Below the pieces are notes generated by a model. The model saw nothing but the letters and a program-made list of their open reading frames with translations. It ran no database searches and was not told the DNA's origin. Of a stretch of 12,756 bases of DNA, positions 7,140 through 12,720 are shown one piece after another. The position numbers and the translations under genes were made by a program. Origin of the DNA: JAHISC01 sp964645815 (GTDB taxonomy: Bacteria; Patescibacteriota; Patescibacteriia; UBA9934); the NCBI GenBank assembly GCA_964645815.1, contig CAZYCR010000023.1, forward strand, positions 1 through 12,756, read 5' to 3'. How positions within the stretch are numbered: position 1 is the stretch's first letter; every line of letters starts with the position of its first letter.

Positions 7140-8577
7140 AAGTTTTGCCTCGCAAGAGTGCCTTGGCTGTTTTTATGTGCTCACCTGTCACTGATTTAGT
7201 CATCCAAGCAGATAACAAATAAACCAAAGCACCGATTGGAATTGTTAGAATGAAATTAATTTGCTCCTTGGCGACAACAACCACCAAGGCCATTAAACAA
7301 GCAGAAACTGTGAGGCCTGTAATTTGTTTGAAAAAATCTAAAACCGTGACTCCGGCAACTTTTCTGACAAAAATCCAACCAGCCAAAAACAAAAATGTAA
7401 AACTTATGAGTCCGGCGATACTGGCTCCCGGAACACCAAGACGCGGGATTAATATAAAGTTTGCCGCAACATTGATGACCATTGCCAAACCCATAATTGT
7501 TGTCTTGATGTGCTGCCGATTCGTCGCATTGAGTAAAGATCCAACCGGAAAATCAAAAAAGATCGGAATCAGGACAAAAATCAAAAGTTGCAGTGGCAAA
7601 ACTGATTCTTTGTACTCTTCGCCATAAAACAACTGAATAATCTCCGGGGCCAGAGCCCAAATACCAAAAATAATTGGCAAACCAATTAATGCCAAATACC
7701 AAATCGCTTGCAAAAACGTCTTTTTTAAGTTTTCTTTATTCTCTGCCTCGGCACTCATTGCCGGATAAAGAGCCGCAACAAAAGCCAATGGTAAAAATTG
7801 AAAAGCGTATGTTAACTTATAAGCGACGGCATAGATTCCAACAGCATGTTTGCCAATCACCTGACCCAAAACCAAACTATCAACATATGAATACACTTTA
7901 ACAAAGATAGCAGCTAAGAAAAATGCCAGTGCCATTTTTAAAGGTTTCCAACCACATTGAAAGCTAGGTGTCAGAGCCTGCCAGCCCAGACGTTTAGCCA
8001 CCTGTACGGCGCTGAAAAGCATGTTCCAAAAACTTCCAGCCATGAGAGCAATAACCAACAAAGGCAGTGTTGCCAGGCCGCTGAGCATTAAAGAGAGTCC
8101 AACAATGGCTGTAAAAATTTGGCCAATAAAAATTCCGTATGATTCAAATTTTAGATTATGCAAACCTCGCAAAACTCCGTAAAAAGATAAAGAGATCGTG
8201 TCGGCTAACATAATAACCACTGCAAGTCGCACCAAAAAGATTACCTCAGCGTCATAGCCCAAAAGACCCGGTAGAACAAACGCAATTGCTGTAGTTAAGG
8301 GCATGGTGATCATTTTGATTCCAACCATGGTCCGTGACCAAGACAGAGCATCAGTTTCCTTCTTTGCCACTTCACGAATGATAACCGGAGTGATGCCGAC
8401 GTCATTGATCGCTGTAATGATCATCACGAAAGCCAAGGCAATAGTATAAGCACCGGTATCAACCGTGCCCATGAGCCGCGCTAAAAGCGAAAAATAAAGA
8501 AAAGCGATCGCCTTTTGTCCAATGTACGACGCTGTTAAATATAGGGTATTTTTGGCCATGTTCTGACTGACAGCCAT
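7111..8577 (-). CDS. Polysaccharide flippase of the MOP/Wzx family
   Basis: This 488-residue integral membrane protein is built of a dozen or more hydrophobic helices with short loops, the pattern of Wzx/polysaccharide-biosynthesis proteins that move undecaprenyl-linked oligosaccharides across the membrane. Typical stretches are NTLYLTASYIGQKAIAFLYF at the N-terminus, LLARLMGTVDTGAYTIA, and YVDSLVLGQVIGKHAVGIY in the middle. PLAFVAALYPAMS and LIPRLGVPGASIAGL follow further on. Length is normal. It is the first gene of the operon; three glycosyltransferases and a ligase/polymerase-like protein follow. The ATG at 8577 coincides with the predicted transcription start, so translation may be leaderless. 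A second ATG at 8559 (MAKNTLYL) is an alternative start without a Shine-Dalgarno site. No initiating phosphoglycosyltransferase or sugar-nucleotide gene is in the window. Confidence 0.92.
   Translation of the reverse strand: MAVSQNMAKNTLYLTASYIGQKAIAFLYFSLLARLMGTVDTGAYTIALAFVMIITAINDVGITPVIIREVAKKETDALSWSRTMVGIKMITMPLTTAIAFVLPGLLGYDAEVIFLVRLAVVIMLADTISLSFYGVLRGLHNLKFESYGIFIGQIFTAIVGLSLMLSGLATLPLLVIALMAGSFWNMLFSAVQVAKRLGWQALTPSFQCGWKPLKMALAFFLAAIFVKVYSYVDSLVLGQVIGKHAVGIYAVAYKLTYAFQFLPLAFVAALYPAMSAEAENKENLKKTFLQAIWYLALIGLPIIFGIWALAPEIIQLFYGEEYKESVLPLQLLIFVLIPIFFDFPVGSLLNATNRQHIKTTIMGLAMVINVAANFILIPRLGVPGASIAGLISFTFLFLAGWIFVRKVAGVTVLDFFKQITGLTVSACLMALVVVVAKEQINFILTIPIGALVYLLSAWMTKSVTGEHIKTAKALLRGKTYENGSITNS
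7148..7151 (-). promoter_or_regulatory. Shine-Dalgarno-like GAGG before the GT4 gene
   Basis: Read on the minus strand, GAGG lies 8 bases before the ATG at 7139, within the 3' end of the flippase gene. It favours 7139 over the second ATG at 7133. It stands out because almost no other gene in the window has a recognisable ribosome binding site. Confidence 0.5.
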
Positions 8578-8583
8578 GGTTGT

Positions 8584-8612
8584 ATTGTACGCGTTTCTCG
8601 AGCATTATTCAA
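8584..8612 (-). promoter_or_regulatory. Sigma-70-type promoter of the polysaccharide operon
   Basis: On the minus strand, a -35 box TTGAAT (8612-8607) and a -10 box TACAAT (8589-8584) are separated by exactly 17 bases. With the usual 6-base gap after the -10 box, the start of transcription falls at 8577, the A of the flippase ATG. It sits directly behind the terminator of the ribosomal operon. Confidence 0.72.
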
Positions 8613-8616
8613 TATT

Positions 8617-8646
8617 AAAAGAACACTGCCGAAGCAGTGTTCTTTT
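8617..8646 (-). terminator. Intrinsic terminator of the ribosomal protein operon, UUCG tetraloop
   Basis: A perfect 13-base inverted repeat (8617-8629 and 8634-8646) flanks a 4-base loop. In the minus-strand RNA the loop is UUCG closed by a C-G pair, an exceptionally stable tetraloop. The stem core GAACACUGC is followed by UUUU and AU-rich sequence. It starts 17 bases after the rpsI stop and separates the ribosomal operon from the polysaccharide operon, both read in the same direction. The A/T-flanked stem would also work in the plus direction, but no plus-strand gene reads into it. Confidence 0.93.
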
Positions 8647-8663
8647 CTGGATTGTGAATCAAA

Positions 8664-9059
8664 TTAACGCTTACGCCACTGAGTAGCTCGACGAGCGCCA
8701 CGCAAACCGAATTTCTTACGTTCTTTCTTGCGAGCATCTCGAGTCAAAAGGCCTTCTGCTTTAACAGTTGATTTTACTGTTTCGTCAGCTAAGACTAAGG
8801 CGCGAGCCAAGCCCATCTTAACAGCATCAGCCTGGCCGATTGGTCCGCCACCAACAACTCGAACGGTCACATCAACCGTGTCTTTCTTACCAACAGTTAC
8901 AAGTGGTGTTAGCACCTTCTGTCGGGCACTATCGGTTTTAAAATATTCATCAAAAGCTCGATCATTTACCGTGATCTTGCCAGTACCACCCGGATACAAA
9001 CGTATCTGAGCTGTCGATGTCTTGCGTCTTCCAACGCTTTGGAAATACTTTTCAGCCAT
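8664..9059 (-). CDS. rpsI: 30S ribosomal protein S9 (uS9)
   Basis: S9 is a small-subunit head protein whose C-terminal tail reaches the P-site tRNA. The 131-residue product has the typical start YFQSVGRRKTSTAQIRLYPG, the central VRVVGGGPIGQADAVKMGLARAL, and the basic end KKFGLRGARRATQWRKR. The usual C-terminal Lys-Arg is preserved. Length is normal. It is the last gene of the operon, 1 base after rplM, the partner it follows in most bacteria, and 17 bases before the terminator stem. No Shine-Dalgarno sequence precedes the ATG, so coupling to rplM is likely. Confidence 0.97.
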   Translation of the reverse strand: MAEKYFQSVGRRKTSTAQIRLYPGGTGKITVNDRAFDEYFKTDSARQKVLTPLVTVGKKDTVDVTVRVVGGGPIGQADAVKMGLARALVLADETVKSTVKAEGLLTRDARKKERKKFGLRGARRATQWRKR

Positions 9060-9060
9060 A

Positions 9061-9408
9061 TTATGAGATGATGAGTCGTTTCATGCGATCATTTCGAAGT
9101 TTATTCTTTGGCAACATTTTTGCCACTGATCGTCGCAATACTTCTGCTGGATCTTCAGCAAAAACTTCTTTCATAGCTGTCGCCTTCAAACCACCCGGAT
9201 GCAAACTGTGGTGATAATACTTTTTCTGCTCAAGCTTCTTGCCTGTAATCTTTATATCTTTAATGTTCTCAACTTCAACAATGTCACCAAAATCAATGTG
9301 AGCTTGATAATCTGGTCTGTGTTTGCCCATGAGATGCATGGCAATGTCAGTTGCCATTCTGCCGAGTACCTGACCCGAGGCATCAATTTTATAAACTTCT
9401 CTTTGCAT
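9061..9408 (-). CDS. rplM: 50S ribosomal protein L13 (uL13), shortened at both ends
   Basis: L13 is an early-assembly large-subunit protein. The core is clear: VYKIDASGQVLGRMATDIA, MGKHRPDY, VENIKDIKITGKKLEQKKYY, HHSLHPGGLK and RSVAKMLPKNKL. At 115 residues it is well below the usual 140 or so. About 11 N-terminal residues seen in typical L13 are absent, and an in-frame TAG lies 9 bases before the ATG, so the start cannot move upstream. The end, RMKRLIIS, stops where others continue into the conserved AGPEHPHAAQQP-type tail. The reading frame is intact and rpsI begins 1 base after the stop, so this is a compact form and not a frameshift remnant. Confidence 0.95.
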   Translation of the reverse strand: MQREVYKIDASGQVLGRMATDIAMHLMGKHRPDYQAHIDFGDIVEVENIKDIKITGKKLEQKKYYHHSLHPGGLKATAMKEVFAEDPAEVLRRSVAKMLPKNKLRNDRMKRLIIS

Positions 9409-9409
9409 A

Positions 9410-9760
9410 TTAAACTAGTTCAATTTGAACGACATCGGCCCCATCCCCTTGTCGAGATCCAAGCTTAGTAATTCTTGTGTAACCACCTAGGCGTGTTTGA
9501 TACTTTGGTGCAATAACGTCCATCAGTTTCTTAACTGGCTGTTCAGTAGTGAAGTAAGCCAAAAGCTGACGACGGGCAGCTAGATCACCCTTCTTTGCTT
9601 TAGTAATCAAACGAGCTACAACTCGGCGTACTGCCTTTGCTTTAGCTTCTGTAGTTTTTACAGATTCGTAAACAACCAAGCTGGTAGCTAAATCACGCAA
9701 CATAGCATTGCGAGCTGATGACTTTCGTCCAAGAGTTTTTGTCGTCTTTCGGTGACGCAT
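9410..9760 (-). CDS. rplQ: 50S ribosomal protein L17 (bL17)
   Basis: L17 is a bacteria-specific large-subunit protein near the peptide exit. The 116-residue product starts MRHRKTTKTLGRKSSARNAM, with the family's usual Leu-Gly-Arg and His/Arg-rich N-terminus, and continues LRDLATSLVVYESVKTTEAKAKAVR. It ends GGYTRITKLGSRQGDGADVVQIELV, matching the family end pattern (GGYTRI...R.GD.A.M..IEL). It lies 9 bases after rpoA, the standard bacterial neighbour, and 1 base before rplM. No Shine-Dalgarno site is seen. Confidence 0.97.
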   Translation of the reverse strand: MRHRKTTKTLGRKSSARNAMLRDLATSLVVYESVKTTEAKAKAVRRVVARLITKAKKGDLAARRQLLAYFTTEQPVKKLMDVIAPKYQTRLGGYTRITKLGSRQGDGADVVQIELV

Positions 9761-9769
9761 ACAAATAAA

Positions 9770-10579
9770 TTATTCTTCTTCTGACTCCTCCGTTGTCTCT
9801 TCTTCAATTGGCTCTTCAGTTGTTTCAACCTCTTCTTCCTTTTCAGCTGATTCTTGTGCTGCTTCGATCTTTTCAGTCAAAGCGGCATTGTTCAACTGAC
9901 CTTTAATCCAATTGAAATGATTTAGTAAAATTTCAGTGGCACTATCAACAGCTTCTTCAGGAGTAATGGAACCATCGGTCAAGATATTCATGATAAGTTT
10001 ATCGTAGTTAGTGATTTCACCAACACGAGTGTTTTCAACATGAACTGAAACGTTGATAACTGGACTGAAAAGAGCATCTACACTGATCAAACCAATTTCA
10101 CCAGAAGCTTCTCTTTCTTCGGTCGGTGAATAACCACGACCGCGACCAACGGTAATTTCCATGTCCAATGTTGCATCTTTTGAAGTCATGGTGGCAATTA
10201 CCAAATCTGGGTTAACAATTTCTACGTCTGCATTTGGTTCAATGTCACTAGCTTTAACTTCGCCTTCCTTACCGGTAACCTTTAGTTTAATAACAACCGG
10301 TTCGTCGCTAAAAGCCTTAAGATGAAGTTGTTTTAGGTTCAAGATTACTTCCAAGACATCTTCTTTTACACCTTGAATTGCCTGGAATTCATGCTGAACG
10401 CCTTGAATCTTCACAGCAGTGACTGCCGCTCCCTCCAATGAAGAAAGCAACACCCGTCGAAGCGCATTTCCAACAGTCGTTCCGTAGCCATGATGAAGTG
10501 GCTCGATTGTAAGAATCGACTCGTTTTCCTTCTCTCCCTCGGAGAAAGACATTTTGGATGGCAGGAGGATGTTCTCCAT
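9770..10579 (-). CDS. rpoA: RNA polymerase alpha subunit lacking the C-terminal domain
   Basis: Alpha dimerises to nucleate RNA polymerase assembly. The N-terminal domain is complete: LTIEPLHHGYGTTVGNALRRVLLSSLEGAAV (about 23-53), IQGVQHEFQAIQGVKEDVLEVILNLK, VGRGRGY, FSPVINVSVHVENTRVG, and LTDGSITPEEAVDSATEILLNHF (ending near 222). The product ends at 269 residues instead of the usual 315-330. The helix-hairpin-helix alpha-CTD, normally containing an SVRSYNCLKRAGI-like segment, is missing. In its place the last 31 residues contain 17 glutamates and no aromatic residue. The rplQ start lies 9 bases beyond the stop, so no split-off CTD exists downstream. Without the CTD the enzyme should not read UP elements or class I activators; this is inference. 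It lies 18 bases after rpsD with an AT-rich, SD-free leader. Confidence 0.96.
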   Translation of the reverse strand: MENILLPSKMSFSEGEKENESILTIEPLHHGYGTTVGNALRRVLLSSLEGAAVTAVKIQGVQHEFQAIQGVKEDVLEVILNLKQLHLKAFSDEPVVIKLKVTGKEGEVKASDIEPNADVEIVNPDLVIATMTSKDATLDMEITVGRGRGYSPTEEREASGEIGLISVDALFSPVINVSVHVENTRVGEITNYDKLIMNILTDGSITPEEAVDSATEILLNHFNWIKGQLNNAALTEKIEAAQESAEKEEEVETTEEPIEEETTEESEEE

Positions 10580-10597
10580 AAAAATATATTAATTCTA

Positions 10598-11236
10598 TTA
10601 GCGTGAGTAAAACTCAACGATTAATTTTGGATCATAGACTTCTTTCAAGTCTTCACCTGCTGGCAAACTAACAACTTTGCCGGTCATGGTAGGTTCATCA
10701 AGATGCAACCAACCAGGAACAGTATGATGCTTCATTCGTTCAGATAAATCTGAGAAAACACCTTTTTGTTGTTTGTTATCTCGAACCGCAACTACGTCAT
10801 CCACACGAACTCTAAATGATGGCACATTCACTTTCTTACCATTAACTGTGAAAAGACCATGGGTTACCATCTGACGTGCCTGTGGACGTGTTTTAGCTAA
10901 TCCAAGACGGAAAACTGTGTTATCCAATCTTGTTTCCAAAAGAACACCAAGATTTTCAGCAGAGTTTCCTGGCATGGCTGTTGCTTTGGCAAAATAAATT
11001 CTGAACTGGCGTTCCATAACACCATAAAGTCTCTTTGCCTTCTGCTTCTCACGTAATTGTTGACCGTAAACAGAAAGTCGAGTTCTGTGTCCACCAGCAC
11101 TGGCGCTCTTTGGATTTCCATGAGCTCCCGGACTATATGGACGACGTTGCATCAGCTTTAAAACACTCTCACTTGTTGAAAGTGCTACGCCTTCGCGTCG
11201 ACTCAATTTTCCAATCTTTTTTAATGTCTTTCCCAT
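10598..11236 (-). CDS. rpsD: 30S ribosomal protein S4 (uS4), zinc-free form
   Basis: S4 is a primary 16S rRNA-binding assembly protein and, in many bacteria, a translational regulator of this operon. The 212-residue product has the conserved N-terminal block RRPYSPGAHG with LSVYGQQLREKQKAKRLYGVMERQFR, the S4 RNA-binding domain RLDNTVFRLGLAKTRPQARQMV (103-124) with GLFTVNGKKVNVPSFRVRVDDVV, and the end PKLIVEFYSR. There is no cysteine in the protein: the positions that form a CxxC zinc site in some S4 proteins read GKLSRREG here, so it is the zinc-independent type. It starts 12 bases after rpsK, with a weak GAGAAAG purine stretch before the ATG. Confidence 0.97.
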   Translation of the reverse strand: MGKTLKKIGKLSRREGVALSTSESVLKLMQRRPYSPGAHGNPKSASAGGHRTRLSVYGQQLREKQKAKRLYGVMERQFRIYFAKATAMPGNSAENLGVLLETRLDNTVFRLGLAKTRPQARQMVTHGLFTVNGKKVNVPSFRVRVDDVVAVRDNKQQKGVFSDLSERMKHHTVPGWLHLDEPTMTGKVVSLPAGEDLKEVYDPKLIVEFYSR

Positions 11237-11248
11237 ATCAACTTTCTC

Positions 11249-11758
11249 TTAAACACGTCGTGGACGTCGAGCACGACATCCATTATGTGGAACTGGAGTT
11301 AACTCTTTAATTGAGGTGATGTTAAAACCTTTAGCATTAAGTGATCTAATGGCACTATCACGGCCATTACCGATTCCAGAAACATAAACTGCCAACTCTT
11401 TAACGCCAAATGGTTCTGCTTTTGTTGCAATACGATCAATAATCTGACTGGCGGCAAAAGGTGTGGCACGCTTTGGACCACGAAAACCACAATGACCAGC
11501 ACTAGCCCAAGTCAAAGTATTACCGTTTGGGTCAGTAATCGTGACGATAGTATTATTAAGACCGGCATGAATATAAGCTCTACCTCGAGGCACAGTCTGA
11601 GCCACACGTTTCTTACCCTTAGCGCTTCGAACGTAGGTTTTTTGCTTACCCTTGGTCTGCTTTTCTTTTTTTGCAGCAGTCTCTTCAACCACAGCTTCCA
11701 CTGGAGTTTCTACTACTGCCTCCTCCTGCAATTCATCAATTTTCTTTTCGTCTGTCAT
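11249..11758 (-). CDS. rpsK: 30S ribosomal protein S11 (uS11) with acidic/basic N-terminal extension
   Basis: S11 lies on the 30S platform next to the mRNA exit and the 3' end of 16S rRNA. The core is well conserved: RGRAYIHAGLNNTIVTITDPNGN, WASAGHCGFRGPKRATPFAA, GIGNGRDSAIRSLNAKGFNI and PVPHNGCRARRPRRV. The Asn-Gly that forms isoaspartate in E. coli S11 is kept. At 169 residues it is about 40 longer than usual. The extra N-terminus is acidic for residues 3-27, with a twofold EAVVE repeat, then lysine-rich for 30-50. The ATG follows the rpsM stop by 3 bases, which supports the long form. A GTG at codon 20 is a weaker alternative start. Confidence 0.96.
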   Translation of the reverse strand: MTDEKKIDELQEEAVVETPVEAVVEETAAKKEKQTKGKQKTYVRSAKGKKRVAQTVPRGRAYIHAGLNNTIVTITDPNGNTLTWASAGHCGFRGPKRATPFAASQIIDRIATKAEPFGVKELAVYVSGIGNGRDSAIRSLNAKGFNITSIKELTPVPHNGCRARRPRRV

Positions 11759-11761
11759 AAC

Positions 11762-12148
11762 TTAGGTCTTTGAAATAATTCGTCGTCCGCTTCCGGCAGT
11801 CTTACGGGTGTTTCCACGTACGGTACGAGAGTTTGTTTTAGTTCTCTGTCCTCGAACAGGTAGGTTTTTGCTATGGCGCATTCCTCGATATGAACCAATT
11901 TCCTTTAAACGCTTAATGTTGCCCATAACCTCACGGCGCAACTCACCTTCAACAACGTTCTTCTTCTCAACAAGTACTCGAATAGCGTTTTCTTGATCAG
12001 GAGTAAGATCCTGAGTACGAATCGTACCATCGATGTTTGCCTCCTTTACAATTTTTTGAGCCTTTGTCTGACCAATACCATAAATATACGTGAGTGAAAT
12101 CACGATTGGTTTATTGGATGGAAGAGTGACTCCTGCAATACGTGCCAT
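11762..12148 (-). CDS. rpsM: 30S ribosomal protein S13 (uS13)
   Basis: S13 sits in the head of the small subunit and forms intersubunit bridges to 23S rRNA and L5. The 128-residue product starts ARIAGVTLPSNKPIVISLTYIYGIG, has the helical middle ELRREVMGNIKRLKEIGSYRG, and ends with the highly basic MRHSKNLPVRGQRTKTNSRTVRG block that contacts tRNA and rRNA. Length is normal. It lies 33 bases after rpmJ and 3 bases before rpsK. Its leader is AT-rich without a Shine-Dalgarno site. In E. coli the rpsM leader is the S4 repressor target; I see no comparable pseudoknot in these 33 bases. Confidence 0.97.
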   Translation of the reverse strand: MARIAGVTLPSNKPIVISLTYIYGIGQTKAQKIVKEANIDGTIRTQDLTPDQENAIRVLVEKKNVVEGELRREVMGNIKRLKEIGSYRGMRHSKNLPVRGQRTKTNSRTVRGNTRKTAGSGRRIISKT

Positions 12149-12181
12149 ATTTTCAAAAATTCTATTGGCTAATTTGTAAAA

Positions 12182-12295
12182 TTATCCTTGTCGCTGTTTA
12201 TGCTTTGGATTGCTACAAACAACACGAACTCTACCCTTACGGCGAATCGTGCGACATTCTCGACACATTTTTTTAACTGATGCTCGAACTTTCAT
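12182..12295 (-). CDS. rpmJ: 50S ribosomal protein L36 (bL36), zinc-binding form
   Basis: L36 is the smallest large-subunit protein and binds 23S rRNA near the peptidyl-transferase base. At 37 residues (MKVRASVKKMCRECRTIRRKG...) it matches the family exactly. The zinc site is complete: C11, C14, C27 and H32. An upstream in-frame ATG at 12379 would add 28 unrelated residues through a structured leader, so the ATG at 12295 is preferred. It follows infA after 90 bases, the longest gap within the ribosomal operon, and precedes rpsM as in most bacteria. Confidence 0.97.
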   Translation of the reverse strand: MKVRASVKKMCRECRTIRRKGRVRVVCSNPKHKQRQG

Positions 12296-12307
12296 ATTAG
12301 TCTTTTG

Positions 12308-12363
12308 AACGTTTTGACGTTTTCTAGAACAGAATATCATCCCTATTACAAAGTGGATGATAT
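12308..12363 (-). promoter_or_regulatory. Two-hairpin leader between infA and rpmJ
   Basis: In the minus-strand RNA a 9-pair hairpin comes first (arms 12355-12363 and 12334-12342, AUAUCAUCC with GGAUGAUAU, 12-base loop). A smaller 5-pair hairpin follows (arms 12317-12321 and 12308-12312, AACGU with ACGUU, 4-base loop), ending 12 bases before the rpmJ ATG. No T run follows the large stem, so it is not a typical terminator. A translational control site or an RNA processing site is possible; neither is shown. Confidence 0.4.
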
Positions 12364-12373
12364 CGTTTAGAAT

Positions 12374-12383
12374 CGACATGTCG
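12374..12383. repeat. Perfect 10-base palindrome after infA
   Basis: CGACATGTCG is self-complementary and begins 2 bases after the infA stop codon on the coding strand. It could be chance or a protein-binding site. As RNA it has no loop, so it would not form a hairpin by itself. Confidence 0.35.
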
Positions 12384-12385
12384 TA

Positions 12386-12601
12386 CTAGAATCGGTACGT
12401 GATGCGACCCTTTGTGAGATCATATGGGCTGATCTCCACTTTGACATCGTCACCTGGCATGATGCGGATACGAAACTTTCGCAAGCGACCAGACAAGTGA
12501 GCGGTGATTTCTTGCTCATTTTCTAATTGAACACGGAAATGTCCACCAGGAAGTGCTTCCTCGACCTTACCGCGCATTTCGATAAATTGTTTTTCTACCA
12601 T
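12386..12601 (-). CDS. infA: Translation initiation factor IF-1
   Basis: IF-1 binds the 30S A site and works with IF-2 and IF-3 in start-site selection. The 71-residue product is a single OB fold: FIEMRGKVEEALPGGHFRVQL, ENEQEITAHLSGRLRKFRIR and IMPGDDVKVEISPYDLTKGRITYRF, all close to the family pattern. The open frame continues to an ATG at 12697, but the extra 32 residues are unlike any IF-1, and the promoter (-10 box 12669-12674, predicted start 12662) lies inside that stretch. The ATG at 12601 is therefore the start. It is the first gene of the transcript, with a 61-base leader and no Shine-Dalgarno motif (CACTAATT precedes the ATG). Confidence 0.97.
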   Translation of the reverse strand: MVEKQFIEMRGKVEEALPGGHFRVQLENEQEITAHLSGRLRKFRIRIMPGDDVKVEISPYDLTKGRITYRF

Positions 12602-12668
12602 AATTAGTGGCAAGAATAGCAGGATATTGAAATTTTTGCAAGGTTTGGCGGAATTTCTCTGTGGCCGC

Positions 12669-12697
12669 AGTGTACTACAGCCACTTTTTTCTGTCAA
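12669..12697 (-). promoter_or_regulatory. Promoter of the infA-rpsI ribosomal operon
   Basis: On the minus strand a consensus -35 box TTGACA (12697-12692) and a -10 box TACACT (12674-12669, four of six consensus bases) are exactly 17 bases apart. The predicted start is near 12662 (an A), giving a 61-base untranslated leader to infA. The ribosomal operon therefore does not depend only on read-through from genes beyond the window. Confidence 0.72.
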
Positions 12698-12701
12698 TAA
12701 T

Positions 12702-12720
12702 ATGTACTAGAAGGGTACAT
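12702..12720. repeat. Inverted repeat just upstream of the ribosomal operon promoter
   Basis: ATGTAC (12702-12707) and GTACAT (12715-12720) form a perfect 6-base dyad with a 7-base spacer, beginning 5 bases upstream of the -35 box. A second, imperfect dyad TAACAC-TTT-GTGATA lies at 12724-12738. The place suits a regulator site, but the repeats are short and could be chance. In the remaining bases to 12756 I see no gene that I can support. Confidence 0.3.

Noticed and set aside
7250..7627. Plus-strand open frame of 125 residues opposite the flippase gene
   Set aside because: Its composition is the antisense of hydrophobic helices; it has no motif, ribosome binding site or promoter.
10563..10568. 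AGGAGG on the plus strand near the rpoA start
   Set aside because: It is antisense to rpoA and no plus-strand gene follows it.
10580..10610. Possible promoter TTTACT-17-TATATT just before rpoA
   Set aside because: The -10-like box ends 2 bases before the ATG, so the transcript would start inside rpoA and lose the ATG; the AT-rich leader explains it better.
11719..11727. AGGAGGAGG on the rpsK strand as an internal Shine-Dalgarno site
   Set aside because: It encodes part of the Glu run in the S11 extension, and the nearest in-frame start (GTG, codon 20) is about 20 bases away, too far for normal use.
12296..12379. Longer rpmJ from the ATG at 12379
   Set aside because: L36 is 37-38 residues and begins MKVRxSVK; the extra 28 residues are hydrophobic, unrelated, and read through the leader hairpins.
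12602..12697. Upstream in-frame extension of infA to an ATG at 12697
   Set aside because: The added 32 residues do not resemble IF-1, and the stretch contains the -10 box and predicted transcription start of the operon.
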